Part shown: positions 33,996 through 42,496 of the stretch, piece after piece
Numbering within the stretch: position 1 is the stretch's first letter
Layout of the letters: each line of letters begins with the position of its first letter
DNA from: an uncultured Alphaproteobacteria bacterium
GTDB lineage: Bacteria; Pseudomonadota; Alphaproteobacteria; SP197
Direction of reading: 5' to 3'
DNA: 64,000 nucleotides
Assembly (NCBI GenBank): GCA_958295695.1
Contig: OY282363.1
Span: forward strand, 124,001-188,000
The notes under the pieces: model-generated
The model's input: only the letters and a program-made list of their open reading frames with translations
Database searches by the model: none
Told to the model about the DNA's origin: nothing
Position numbers and translations under genes: made by a program

Positions 33996-35702
33996 ATGAG
34001 TCGATTGAAGAAGGCCGCCACCATCCTCGACGCAGCCAAGGAGTGGAAGCAACGATGCCTGCTCGACGGCGGTTCCCTGTTCTTCAAGGAACGACTCTGG
34101 ACGGAGGAAAACTTCCAAGAACTCAAAACTCACGTTGTAGAGAGCCCCGATGAGGGAGGCGATCCGTTCGACAAGAAGCTGCGGCGTCAGCTCGATCCCG
34201 AGCGCCTCGGTTCCGAGCGCCCCGAGGCGTATCGTCTGTGTGGGGAGATGACATGGGTCTGTTGCCTGATCGATTCCATGAAACGGGAGAAGAAACTCGA
34301 CAATATCAGGAAGGTCTGGAAGTGGTCGGAAACGGCGTTACCTGAAGATCATTGGGCATTAGGCGACGTTCTGGAAGGAGGACTCGTCCATCCGGGCCAA
34401 GTCTATCGCCAGAGATGGCCTGAGTTCTGTTTCATCATCACCATGATGCTCGACTGGTGCCCCCGTTCCATGAAAGAACGGGAATCGTTGTTAAACGACC
34501 CATGGGATTTTAGGCGATGGGTTTACGATCGGAAAGATGGTCTACAGCGACAATTTTCCCATGTTTTGTTATTCTTAATGTTTCCCGACCAGTTTGAATC
34601 CGTCGCGTCGAGAACGAACAAGGAGAAAATCGTCAAAGCCTTTCACGATAAAATCAACGAGACGGCGGATGTTGACGACATGGGATCTATCGATCTCGAC
34701 AAGACGTTGTTGGCGATACGGGAGAAACTCCAAGACGAATGTCCCGGAGAGGAAATAGACTTTAACGATGATCGTTGGAAGGATATTTGGCACGGAGGTT
34801 CTCGGACTCCGAACATCAATGGCGATCCGGAAAAGCCGGAATCCTATGACATGGCCACCGCGCTTGACGGGCTGTTCATGGAGGAAGCTCAGTTCCGTCG
34901 CATCCACGATACCATCGACCGCCAAAGGAACCTGATCCTTCAGGGACCGCCGGGAGTCGGCAAGACGTTCATCGCCCGACGGATCGCGTGGAGCCTTGTC
35001 GAGCGTCGAGACCCACGGTCCGTCGAGATGGTGCAGTTCCACCAATCCTATGCCTACGAGGACTTCGTTCAGGGCTGGCGCCCGACGGAGACCGGCGGCT
35101 TCACGTTGCGGAACGGCGTGTTTCTCGAGTTCTGCAAGCGCGCGGAACAGGAGAAGGAAACACGTTTCGTCTTCATCATCGACGAGATCAACCGGGGCAA
35201 TCTTTCCAGAATTTTCGGCGAGCTCCTCATGCTCATCGAAGCGGACAAACGCGGTTCGGACCATGCGATCCCGCTGACCTACAGCGCGCACGGAGAACGC
35301 TTCAGCGTTCCCGACAACGTGTATCTTCTGGGACTCATGAATACCGCGGACCGCTCCCTCGCGATCGTGGACTATGCGCTGCGCCGCCGGTTCGCGTTCG
35401 AGACGCTCGAACCGGCGTACCGCGCGCCCAAGTTCCGGAAATACCTTCTCGGAGCGCATGTCGCCCGCGCCCTCGTCGATCGGATCGAGCAAAAGATGTC
35501 CAAGCTCAACGAGCACATCCGTGACGACAAGGACCTCGGCCCCGACTTCCAGATCGGGCACGGTTACTTCATGCCCAAGGGATCGACGGACGAGCAGTGG
35601 TACGACAATATCGTCGACACCCAGATCGCGCCCCTGCTGCGGGAGTACTGGTTCGACCGTCCCGAACGGGCGGATGAACAGATCGAGGACTTGCGGCGGT
35701 GA
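33996..35702 (+). CDS. mcrB: McrB-like AAA+ GTPase of a modification-dependent restriction system
   Basis: McrB-family motors use nucleotide hydrolysis to drive McrC cleavage of modified DNA. The AAA module has Walker A GPPGVGKT (317-324), Walker B FIIDEINRGNLSR (about 393-405), sensor-type MNTADRSLAIVD (about 448) and arginine-finger RRRF. The first 300 residues are a helical, charged domain with no recognised DSRB, EVE or SRA fold. Target specificity therefore cannot be guessed. Composition is clearly less GC-rich, with AT runs near 34500-34700, unlike both flanks, which indicates transfer. The stop overlaps mcrC as GTGA. Confidence 0.88.
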   Translation: MSRLKKAATILDAAKEWKQRCLLDGGSLFFKERLWTEENFQELKTHVVESPDEGGDPFDKKLRRQLDPERLGSERPEAYRLCGEMTWVCCLIDSMKREKKLDNIRKVWKWSETALPEDHWALGDVLEGGLVHPGQVYRQRWPEFCFIITMMLDWCPRSMKERESLLNDPWDFRRWVYDRKDGLQRQFSHVLLFLMFPDQFESVASRTNKEKIVKAFHDKINETADVDDMGSIDLDKTLLAIREKLQDECPGEEIDFNDDRWKDIWHGGSRTPNINGDPEKPESYDMATALDGLFMEEAQFRRIHDTIDRQRNLILQGPPGVGKTFIARRIAWSLVERRDPRSVEMVQFHQSYAYEDFVQGWRPTETGGFTLRNGVFLEFCKRAEQEKETRFVFIIDEINRGNLSRIFGELLMLIEADKRGSDHAIPLTYSAHGERFSVPDNVYLLGLMNTADRSLAIVDYALRRRFAFETLEPAYRAPKFRKYLLGAHVARALVDRIEQKMSKLNEHIRDDKDLGPDFQIGHGYFMPKGSTDEQWYDNIVDTQIAPLLREYWFDRPERADEQIEDLRR

Positions 35703-36760
35703 TAGACGAGAAGATACCCATCGCCAACATCTACTACCTCCTGTGCTACGCTTGGAGCCATGTCGAAGAACGCGATGTCGTGCGGCTGGAGGAGTTGGAA
35801 GGACTGGAAAGGGTGCAGGACCTGCTGGGCAAGGTTCTGGCCGAGGGGACCTTCCGGCTGATCCGCGGCGGCCTCGATCGCGGCTACCGGGAGGTGCGCG
35901 CGGACTTGGCCGGCGTCCGCGGGAAGATCGCCGTGGGAGAGACGGCGAAGCGGGCGCTGCGCGGCCGCGGCCGGGTCGCTTGCGACTTCGAGGAGCTGTC
36001 CCACGACGTGCCGCACAACCGCATCCTGCGCTCCACGCTCCAGTCGCTTCTGCGACTCCCGGACTTGCACAAGGACATCTTTGCCGAGGTCCGAAACGCC
36101 CACACGAAGCTCGACGGCGTGCGCGTGGTGCGGTTGAACCGCAAGCTGTTCCGACAGGTGCAGCTTGATCGCAATCGCCGGTACTACCGATTCCTGTTGT
36201 CCGTATGCCGGCTCGTCCATGAACAACTGCTGGTCGACGACCGGTCCGGGGAAGCGAGGTTCATCGACTTCAAAGAAGAGCGGATGGAAAAGCTGTACGA
36301 GGATTTCATCATCGAGTTCTATCGCCGCGAGCAGCGTTGCTACAAGGTCAATCCTCGCGGGCGCGCGATCGCGTGGGATACCGAAGGAACGGCGGACGAG
36401 CAGAGCTCGAAAATCCCGCGAATGGAAGCGGACGTCATCCTCGAAGGACAGGATCGGCGGATCATCATGGACGCCAAGTACTATTCGAAGGCTTTAGACG
36501 GCCGTTACGACGAGAAACTGCGCTCGAACCATCTGTACCAGCTTCTGGCCTACCTGAGAAACCGCGAGGCCACCAAAGCGCCGGGGCCGCGGCACGAAGG
36601 GATCCTGCTCTACCCGACGGTCGACGCGCCGGTGGCGGTCGACGTCTGTCTGGAAGGCTTCCCGGTCCGGGCCCGGAGCATCGACCTCGCCCAGGATTGG
36701 CGCAAAATCCATGACGATATGTTGAAGGCGATCGGGATGGAGGCCGACCGTGCGCGATGA
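35699..36760 (+). CDS. mcrC: McrC-like nuclease subunit
   Basis: This is the nuclease partner of McrB, 353 aa. An N-terminal LCYAWSHV segment and a central FEELSHDVPHNRILRSTLQ block are typical of McrC/LlaJI-type proteins. The PD-(D/E)xK centre is seen as MEADVIL with D245 and IIMDAKYY with D258 and K260. The GTG start at 35699 lies within the mcrB stop (GTGA), so it is translationally coupled. Towards its 3' end the composition returns to the high GC of the chromosome. Nothing is missing from the catalytic core. Confidence 0.9.
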   Translation: MIDEKIPIANIYYLLCYAWSHVEERDVVRLEELEGLERVQDLLGKVLAEGTFRLIRGGLDRGYREVRADLAGVRGKIAVGETAKRALRGRGRVACDFEELSHDVPHNRILRSTLQSLLRLPDLHKDIFAEVRNAHTKLDGVRVVRLNRKLFRQVQLDRNRRYYRFLLSVCRLVHEQLLVDDRSGEARFIDFKEERMEKLYEDFIIEFYRREQRCYKVNPRGRAIAWDTEGTADEQSSKIPRMEADVILEGQDRRIIMDAKYYSKALDGRYDEKLRSNHLYQLLAYLRNREATKAPGPRHEGILLYPTVDAPVAVDVCLEGFPVRARSIDLAQDWRKIHDDMLKAIGMEADRAR

Positions 36761-36850
36761 ACACGCGCGGCGCTTCGGCTGTGACCGCAAAGCGGTTCGC
36801 ACGGATGTTCAGCCCAAGTTCGGAGCGATCCCGCGCCAAGTCGTGGGCGC

Positions 36851-37009
36851 CTGGGGCTGACGCAGGCGGAGTTCGCGCGCCGCATCGACGTGCCGCGCGA
36901 GACGGTCCGCGACTGGGAGCGGGGCAAGCGCGGCCCGACCGGCGCCGCCAAGGCCCTGCTCAGGATCCTCGACAAGGCGCCGGAAACGGCCCTGCGCGCG
37001 CTGACCTGA
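36851..37009 (+). pseudogene. Remnant of an XRE/HigA-type helix-turn-helix gene
   Basis: The frame encodes LGLTQAEFARRI, then ETVRDWERGKRGP and KALLRILDKAPETALRAL with TGA at 37007-37009. This is the C-terminal HTH half of antitoxin-like regulators of about 100 aa. Upstream in the same frame the sequence loses the expected helix, and no ATG, GTG or TTG is available, so roughly 45 residues are lost. It begins just after mcrC. It could be a decayed controller of the neighbouring restriction genes. Confidence 0.55.
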
Positions 37010-37049
37010 GAGCGAGCCCGTCGGCGCGGGTCGGGCGTGGGCTTCCCGG

Positions 37050-37658
37050 TCATGGTCGTTTCCTCCTTCGGTCGCGCCGTTCGCGCACGATCGCATCGAG
37101 GATCGGCCACGGTTCGCCGTGGAACGGTGGCTCGAGCGGCCATTCAACCCCCGCCGAGGTCGCCAGCGGGTGTCGCCGCCGATGGTCGGTGTAACGCTTG
37201 CGCCGGGAACGCGGCAGGTCCTCGTTGCGGATGAAGGCGTAGTCCCATCGCTGGCGGAACTCGAACAGGTTGACCGCCAGAATGTCGAACGTCCCGGCGA
37301 GCAGGCATGTCGTTTCGAGCGCGCCGCCGTCGGGCAAAACAACCCGCCGCTTGTCGCTGGCGTCCACCTGACTGCTTCCGGCGAACCCGCCGTTGAGAGG
37401 CCGAACGGATTCGGTCCGCAACGACTTGACCTCGACCGTGAACACGTTGCCGAGATACTCGAAGCTGAAATCGGCGGGTCGGGCCCGGTCACGGTCGTCG
37501 TGGCGGACCGGCTTGTGGATGCGCGAATCCGCCAACGCGGTGCGTTGCAATCGGTATTCGGACAGGAACCCCAACAGGATGCCGCGCACGCTCGGGCGCT
37601 CCGCGAGAACCGCGTTCAAGTCCTCGATCGGGACGCCCCAGTCTTCGATGACGCCCAT
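37050..37658 (-). CDS. Putative type II restriction endonuclease, PD-(D/E)xK, 202 aa
   Basis: I do not recognise the subfamily. The visible active-site pattern is PADFSFEYLG with D63 and FTVEVKSL with E76 and K78, the spacing of a PD-(D/E)xK nuclease. The rest has an N-terminal helical part and a very basic C-terminal tail (RERRDRRRKRP). It starts 4 bp after the stop of an adjacent DNA methyltransferase gene on the same strand, the arrangement of a restriction-modification pair. The recognition sequence is unknown. Confidence 0.65.
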   Translation of the reverse strand: MGVIEDWGVPIEDLNAVLAERPSVRGILLGFLSEYRLQRTALADSRIHKPVRHDDRDRARPADFSFEYLGNVFTVEVKSLRTESVRPLNGGFAGSSQVDASDKRRVVLPDGGALETTCLLAGTFDILAVNLFEFRQRWDYAFIRNEDLPRSRRKRYTDHRRRHPLATSAGVEWPLEPPFHGEPWPILDAIVRERRDRRRKRP

Positions 37659-37662
37659 GGCG

Positions 37663-38377
37663 CTACCGGCGGCTCCGCGGGCTGGCGCCGCCGGTCTTCA
37701 GGAAGACCGGGAAATAGGAGTGGTTCTTGCGGGCGTGAACCTGCCGGACAACCCGGCTCATGGCGGGCCGGTTGCTGCGGACCACGACGAACAGGTCCTT
37801 CGCGTAGAAGCCGATCTCCGTGAAATGGTTGACGAGCTCGACATGCGTGAGGCGCCGCAGGTTGGCGCTCACCTCGTCCTGGCACTTGACGATGAAGACG
37901 CCACGCGGCCGGAGCACGCGCAAGGGCTTCGGCCCCGGCCTTGAAGTAGAGGTCGAGAACCGCCGCGTGATGCTTCGGCCCCGAATGCGCGCGGCCGTTC
38001 GAGTAGGTGTCCCGGAAGGCCGCATAGGTCCCCGCGCCCGCCAGATTGCGCGGGTTCTCGCGGAACAGCCCCTCCATGTACGGCGGATCGAGCACCACGC
38101 AGTCGATCGAACCGTCGCCATGGGGCAGGTCGCGGCAATCGACGCCGGTCTCGATATCGGTCTCCAGCACCCGGTAAGCGGCGGGATCGACGTTCCGCCA
38201 GAAGATGCCCTTGCCATGGGTCGCGTCCGCGACGGTCGAGCCGCGCGGAACGTGAAGGTCGAGGACCTTCGGGAAGACGCTGGCGTTCCCGCCGACATGG
38301 GCGCTGGGCGTGACGTCGCCGGTCGCCTCGCCGTCCGGCGATTTGCGGCGCGGCTCGACGGCGGCGTCGGCCGTCAC
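37663..38377 (-). pseudogene. DNA methyltransferase with a frameshift
   Basis: The GTG start at 38377 opens a methyltransferase with a VADATHGKG motif-I region (49-57) and catalytic LDPPYMEG (DPPY 97-100). At about 37924-37926 (a CCC run in the coding sense) homology moves by one base. The second frame continues [16 protein letters not shown] to [17 protein letters not shown] and stops at 37663-37665. One extra base explains it. Without the shift the protein would be about 237 aa and complete. It may be a real mutation or an assembly error. Its partner nuclease follows at once, so loss of the methyltransferase with an active nuclease would be lethal, which favours error or an inactive nuclease. 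Confidence 0.75.
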
Positions 38378-38550
38378 GACCGCGCCCCCGAGGCCAGCCC
38401 GTTGTCGGCAGTGGGATCGCGGTCGCGCAGGCTCATGGCGTCGGGCGCGTCTCGCTCCCGGTCGTTGCGGCGATCCGCGAACTCCGCGCCACGGCGATCC
38501 GGTCGCTTCGGGCCGTTCTCGCGCTTGCCCGACGTTTTGTGAGCCGTCAT
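38374..38550 (-). CDS. Charged 58-residue micro-ORF coupled to the methyltransferase
   Basis: ATG 38550 follows a strong GGGGAGG ribosome-binding site. The peptide is highly charged and Arg/Asp-rich, with no hydrophobic core. Its stop overlaps the methyltransferase GTG as GTGA. The likely role is a leader or coupling ORF, or a small controller, for the restriction unit. No HTH is visible and no family is recognised. Confidence 0.4.
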   Translation of the reverse strand: MTAHKTSGKRENGPKRPDRRGAEFADRRNDRERDAPDAMSLRDRDPTADNGLASGARS

Positions 38551-38575
38551 GGGCCTCCCCCGCGGGATTCTCGTG

Positions 38576-39562
38576 TCAAACCGAGAATGGGGCTTTCGTA
38601 TGCAACCTTCCATGTCCCCCTCGGCCCAGCCGCTTCTCGATGGCGTCCCAGACCAGCGCCTCGACCTTGCCGCCGTCGAAGCGGTTGATCTCCTGAACGC
38701 CGGTGGGCGAGGTCACGTTGATCTCGGTCAGCCAGCCGCCGATCACGTCGATGCCGACGAGGACCATGCCCCGGCGGACGAGCTCGGGCCCGATGAGGGC
38801 GCAGATCTCGCGCTCGCGCCGCGTCAGCGTCGCGGCGACGGGCCGGCCGCCGACGTGCATGTTCGAGCGGGACTCCCCGGCCGGCGGAATGCGGTTGATC
38901 GCGCCCACCGGCTCGCCCTCGACGAGGACGATGCGCTTGTCGCCCTCGCGCACCTCGGGCAGGTATTTCTGCACGATCAGCGGCTCGCGGTGCATCCGGC
39001 CGAGGACCTCCAGCAGCGAGGCCAGGTTCTCGTCGCCGGGCGCGACGTGGAAGACGCCCGCGCCGCCGTTGCCATAGAGCGGCTTGACCACGATGTCCCC
39101 GTGCTCGTCGCGGAAGTCGCGGATCGCCCTGGCCGACGACGCGATCAGCGTGGGCGGCATGACGCCCTCGAAGCCGGTCACGAACAGCTTCTCGGGCGCG
39201 TTGCGCACCTCGGCCGGGTCGTTCACCACGAGCGTGCCGGGGTGGATCTTCTCCAGCAGGTGGGTGGCGGTGATGTAGGCGAGGTCGAAGGGCGGGTCCT
39301 GGCGCATCAGGACGACGTCCATCCCGGCGAGGTCCATCAGCGCCTCGCCGCCCAGCGTGACGTGGCCGCCCTTCCGGCGCCGCAGGTGCATCGGCCGGGC
39401 GTGGGCCATGACCCGGCCGTCGCGGAAGACGAGGTCCCGGGGCTGGTGGACGTAGACCGCGCAACCCCGCTCCTGGGCCTCCAGCGCGAGCACGAAGGTC
39501 GTGTCGGCGTCGATGTCGATCGTCTCGACGGGGTCCATCTGGACGGCGACGGAGAGCGTCAT
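38576..39562 (-). CDS. gshB: Glutathione synthetase
   Basis: GshB joins gamma-glutamylcysteine and glycine using ATP. It is an ATP-grasp enzyme of 328 aa. The N-terminal domain begins [18 protein letters not shown], the classical GshB entry. The ATP site has [15 protein letters not shown] (about 159-173). The metal-site end is [12 protein letters not shown] (about 278-289). ATG 39562 fits. It is downstream of the BON gene on the same strand, the usual alphaproteobacterial neighbourhood, and the restriction unit starts only 26 bp beyond its stop. Confidence 0.95.
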   Translation of the reverse strand: MTLSVAVQMDPVETIDIDADTTFVLALEAQERGCAVYVHQPRDLVFRDGRVMAHARPMHLRRRKGGHVTLGGEALMDLAGMDVVLMRQDPPFDLAYITATHLLEKIHPGTLVVNDPAEVRNAPEKLFVTGFEGVMPPTLIASSARAIRDFRDEHGDIVVKPLYGNGGAGVFHVAPGDENLASLLEVLGRMHREPLIVQKYLPEVREGDKRIVLVEGEPVGAINRIPPAGESRSNMHVGGRPVAATLTRREREICALIGPELVRRGMVLVGIDVIGGWLTEINVTSPTGVQEINRFDGGKVEALVWDAIEKRLGRGGHGRLHTKAPFSV

Positions 39563-39633
39563 GGGCCGGGGCCTCGCAGCGCAACCGCGGCCCCCTGATT
39601 AGTGCGGATCGCTCCCGTTGGGAAGCGCGGGGC

Positions 39634-39674
39634 GTCCCTCGATACGGCGCATCGCGCCACTTCGGGACGAGGGG
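39634..39674. repeat. Interspersed inverted repeat, copy 4 (single inverted unit)
   Basis: The unit reads TCCCTCGATACGG, loop, TTCGGGACGAGGGG, the reverse complement of the right units elsewhere. It sits between the BON gene end and gshB start. Confidence 0.7.
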
Positions 39675-39685
39675 AGGGGCGGGCG

Positions 39686-40264
39686 TCAGGCGTCCTTGAC
39701 GCGGACGTGGCTGACGACCTTCCGGACGCCCGAGATGGTGCGGGCGTGGTCGATCGCCCGGTCGAGCTCGGCCTGGGTCAGGGCGACGCCCGTGATGTAG
39801 ACGACGCCGCCCACGGTCTCGACGTTGAAGTTGATGGAGCTGATCCGGCTGTCGAACAGCAGGGCGGCGCGCAGCTCGGTGGAGATGCGCACGTCGGTCA
39901 GGTACTCCCCGATGTCGCCGGTGTCGTCGACCTGGAGCTCGTTGATGACCTCGACCACGCCCTCGGCCTGCCAGGCGATGCGCACGGCGTCGACCCGGTC
40001 GGCGGCGGCGGGGACCTTGCCGGCGAGCAGGACGCGGCCCTCGGTGACGTCGACCGAGACGTCCAGGAACAGCCGCTCGTCGTGGGCGAAGAGCCCCTCG
40101 CCCACCGCGAGGCCGATCGTGAAGTCGTCCACCTGGTCGCCCAGGGTGCGTTCCTCGGCGACCGCGACGCCGCCGGCCGCGCCGGCGCCGACCGCGAGGC
40201 CGACGCAGCCCGAGAGCGCGGGCGCGGCCAGCGCCAGAAGGACAACGGCGGCGAGAGGCCCCAT
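39686..40264 (-). CDS. BON-domain lipoprotein (periplasmic, OsmY/DolP-like), 192 aa
   Basis: The signal ends in a lipobox ALSGC, so it is a lipoprotein. Two BON modules follow. The first has RLFLDVSVDVTEGRVLLAGKVP (about 65-86). The second has INFNVETVGGVVYITGVALTQAEL (about 143-166), ending VVSHVRVKD. BON domains bind phospholipid and help maintain envelope integrity; DolP is the E. coli counterpart. It lies between yraN and gshB, all on the minus strand, with a 176-bp gap upstream that includes an AT-rich CCATATATAG segment and a hairpin repeat. Confidence 0.88.
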   Translation of the reverse strand: MGPLAAVVLLALAAPALSGCVGLAVGAGAAGGVAVAEERTLGDQVDDFTIGLAVGEGLFAHDERLFLDVSVDVTEGRVLLAGKVPAAADRVDAVRIAWQAEGVVEVINELQVDDTGDIGEYLTDVRISTELRAALLFDSRISSINFNVETVGGVVYITGVALTQAELDRAIDHARTISGVRKVVSHVRVKDA

Positions 40265-40323
40265 GGCGTTTCCCTCTCCGACGGAATCGTCATGGCTTGT
40301 CCGCCGTTCGCGGCCAGCGGCCC

Positions 40324-40352
40324 CGGAGCGGCTCCGGCGAAACCGGAAACGC
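40324..40352. repeat. Second hairpin repeat type, copy B
   Basis: GGAGCGGCTCCGGCGAAACC followed by GGAAACGCC matches the stem-loop at 30057-30085 with an altered loop. It lies upstream of the BON lipoprotein gene. Confidence 0.45.
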
Positions 40353-40440
40353 CGTGGCGTCATGCGTCGAACCTCCGGATGGTGCTCCATGCCATATATA
40401 GGGGGTTGTCTCCACCATAATACCGCAAAATGCGGCGGAG

Positions 40441-40815
40441 TCATGGCCGCCATGCATCCGGCGTGTGACGCGGCCAGCGCCCCGGGCGGACCACGACCAG
40501 ATCGTAGCGCCGGTCGTGGGACGCCAGCGCGGGCCTCGCCGCGACGAACGCCTCGAGGGCGCCGGCGATCCGGCGCCATTGCCGCTCGCCGACCGGATGC
40601 CCGCCGCCGCGCCGCGCCTTGACCTCGACGGCGACGAGCGTGCGGCCTCGCCGGGCCACGAGGTCGACCTCGCCGACGGGCGAACGCCAGCGCCGGGCGA
40701 GGACGCGGTAGCCTTTCAGGGCGAGCGCCAGGACCGCGAGGCGCTCCGAGAAGCGGCCCCACGCCTCGGCGCGCCGCCTCTCGGTCGCGCGCATGCGTCT
40801 TCCCATTTCCGCCAT
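40441..40815 (-). CDS. yraN: YraN family (UPF0102) endonuclease-like protein, 124 aa
   Basis: This is a small PD-(D/E)xK-fold protein of unknown function. The core shows GEVDLVARRGRTLVAVEVKAR (about 48-68), supplying Glu, Asp and the VEVK catalytic-type residues. The N-terminus has the conserved helix with AEAWGRFSERLA and GYRVLARRWRSP. It starts 52 bp from divergent lppC. In most relatives rsmI sits between lppC and yraN; it is absent here. Confidence 0.9.
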   Translation of the reverse strand: MAEMGRRMRATERRRAEAWGRFSERLAVLALALKGYRVLARRWRSPVGEVDLVARRGRTLVAVEVKARRGGGHPVGERQWRRIAGALEAFVAARPALASHDRRYDLVVVRPGRWPRHTPDAWRP

Positions 40816-40867
40816 GTTCTCCGATCATAACGGCCGGCCCGGCGCGCGGCCACGCGGAGAACACGCC

Positions 40868-42277
40868 ATGGTCCCCGACCCCCGAAGCCCGCGGCCTTCC
40901 GCCGCCGTCCTCGCGGCGATGCTGGCGGCGGCGCTCGCGCTCGCGGCTTGCCAGACGCCGCCGGAGGCGGAACCCGCCACCCCTCCGGCCGCCGCCGCGT
41001 CCGGGACGCCCGCGCTCCCCGAAGACGAGGCCGCCGAACCGGCGTCCGCCGCGGACTCCGGCGACGACGGGCGGGCCGCGCCCGGTCCCGCCGCCGGACC
41101 GGACTACGGCGCCGCCGCGCCGCGGACCCGGCGCGTGGCGCTACTGCTGCCGCTCTCGGGCGCGCACGCCGCCCTTGGCCGCGACCTGCTCGACGCCGCC
41201 ACGCTCGCGCTGTTCGACATCGGCGACGGCCGGATCGAGCTCGCGGTGGCCGACACCGAAGGCGCGGCCGAGGGCGCGGCGGCGGCGGCGGAGCGGGTCC
41301 TGGCCGCCGGTCCCGACCTGATCGTGGGGCCCCTGTTCTCGCGCTCGGTGGCCGCTGCGGCGCCCGTGGCGCGGCGGGCCGGGATCGGCATGATCGCGCT
41401 GTCGTCGGACCTGACGGTCGCCGGGCCGGGCGTCTATGTCCTGGGGGTCGCGCCCGAGGACCGGGTCGAGCGGGTCGTGGCGCACGCCGCGGACCGGGGC
41501 CACCTGCGCTTCGCCGTGCTGGCGCCGCGCACCGCGTTCGGGCGGCGCATGGCCGCGGCCCTGGACGAGGCCGCTGCGCGCCACGGGGGCGCGGTCACGG
41601 CGCGCGCGTTCCATGACCCCGACGGGCGGGGGATCGACGACACGGTCCGGGAGCTGATGGCGGTCCCGGCCCGCCGGGCCGACCTCCTGGCCCAGATCGC
41701 CGAGCTCGAGCGGCGCGGCGACGAGGCCTCGCTGGCCTCGGTCGGACGCCTGCTGGCCGCGGAAGCGGACGGCGCGCTGGCCTTCGACGCCCTGCTCGTG
41801 CCCGAATCGGGCTCGCTCCTGCGCCGGCTCGCCGCTTGGCTGGGCTACCGCGACGTCGACCCCGCGCGGACACGGCTCCTGGGGCTCGCGGGCTGGAACG
41901 ATCCCGCGCTGCTGCGCGAGCCCGTCATGAAGGGCGCCTGGTTCGCCGCGACGCCCGAGACCGGCCGCGCCTGGTTCGCCGGCCGCTTCCTCGACGCCTA
42001 TGGCGGCGAGCCGGCCCGGCTCGCGACGCTCGCCTACGACGCCATGGCCCTGGCCGCGGCGCTGGCCGGCGGCGGGGAGGCGGGCGACTTCAGCGCGCGC
42101 GCCATCACCGACTGGCGGGGCTTCGCCGGCGTCGACGGCCTGTTCCGTTTCGGGGCCGACGGCCGGCCCGAGCGGGGCCTGGCGGTGATGGAGATCTCGG
42201 CCGACGGCGCGGTCGTGGCCGATCCCGCGCCGGCCCGCTTCGAGCCGCCGGCCGGCGCGGCGCCGTCCCTCGACTGA
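40868..42277 (+). CDS. lppC: Penicillin-binding protein activator LppC/LpoA-like lipoprotein
   Basis: The signal peptide ends in the lipobox LALAAC (cysteine near residue 28). A long Ala/Pro/Glu linker follows. The Leu/Ile/Val-binding-protein-like domain (about residues 85-440) has VALLLPLSGAHAALGRDLLDAA, then LIVGPLFSRSVAAAAPVA, then LLGLAGWNDP. LpoA-type proteins stimulate class A PBPs in peptidoglycan synthesis; alphaproteobacterial members are assumed to act alike. ATG 40868 was preferred over an upstream in-frame start because the signal peptide then begins correctly. It has 469 aa and is divergent from yraN. Confidence 0.9.
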   Translation: MVPDPRSPRPSAAVLAAMLAAALALAACQTPPEAEPATPPAAAASGTPALPEDEAAEPASAADSGDDGRAAPGPAAGPDYGAAAPRTRRVALLLPLSGAHAALGRDLLDAATLALFDIGDGRIELAVADTEGAAEGAAAAAERVLAAGPDLIVGPLFSRSVAAAAPVARRAGIGMIALSSDLTVAGPGVYVLGVAPEDRVERVVAHAADRGHLRFAVLAPRTAFGRRMAAALDEAAARHGGAVTARAFHDPDGRGIDDTVRELMAVPARRADLLAQIAELERRGDEASLASVGRLLAAEADGALAFDALLVPESGSLLRRLAAWLGYRDVDPARTRLLGLAGWNDPALLREPVMKGAWFAATPETGRAWFAGRFLDAYGGEPARLATLAYDAMALAAALAGGGEAGDFSARAITDWRGFAGVDGLFRFGADGRPERGLAVMEISADGAVVADPAPARFEPPAGAAPSLD

Positions 42278-42290
42278 GGGCGCGCGCCCG

Positions 42291-42402
42291 CCCTTCGATA
42301 CGCGCCCTCGCGGCGCGCGCCTCGGGACGAGGGGAATTTCGGGTGGGGGCGCGAACGGACATCCCCTCGTCCCGAGCGGGTCCGAAGGACCGTATCGAGG
42401 GA
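42291..42402. repeat. Interspersed inverted repeat, copy 5 (best head-to-head pair)
   Basis: The left unit 42291-42334 starts CCCTTCGATACG and ends CGGGACGAGGGG. The right unit 42363-42402 is CCCCTCGTCCCGAGC, loop, GTATCGAGGGA. They are inverted copies separated by a 28-bp spacer. This pair defines the full element and lies between lppC and the acyl-CoA dehydrogenase gene. Confidence 0.8.
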
Positions 42403-42496
42403 CGCTTCTCCGGGGCCGCCGGCCCTTGCGCCCGCGTCGCGGCCGGACGCACATTGGCCCCGGCCCACATCCTCAGCGGCGGGAGCCCCCATCGCC

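Noticed and set aside
36757-37194. Open frame starting at the mcrC stop (ATGA)
   Set aside because: Its product is Arg/Gly/Ala-rich without a fold, and the HTH homology lies in a different frame (36851-37009).
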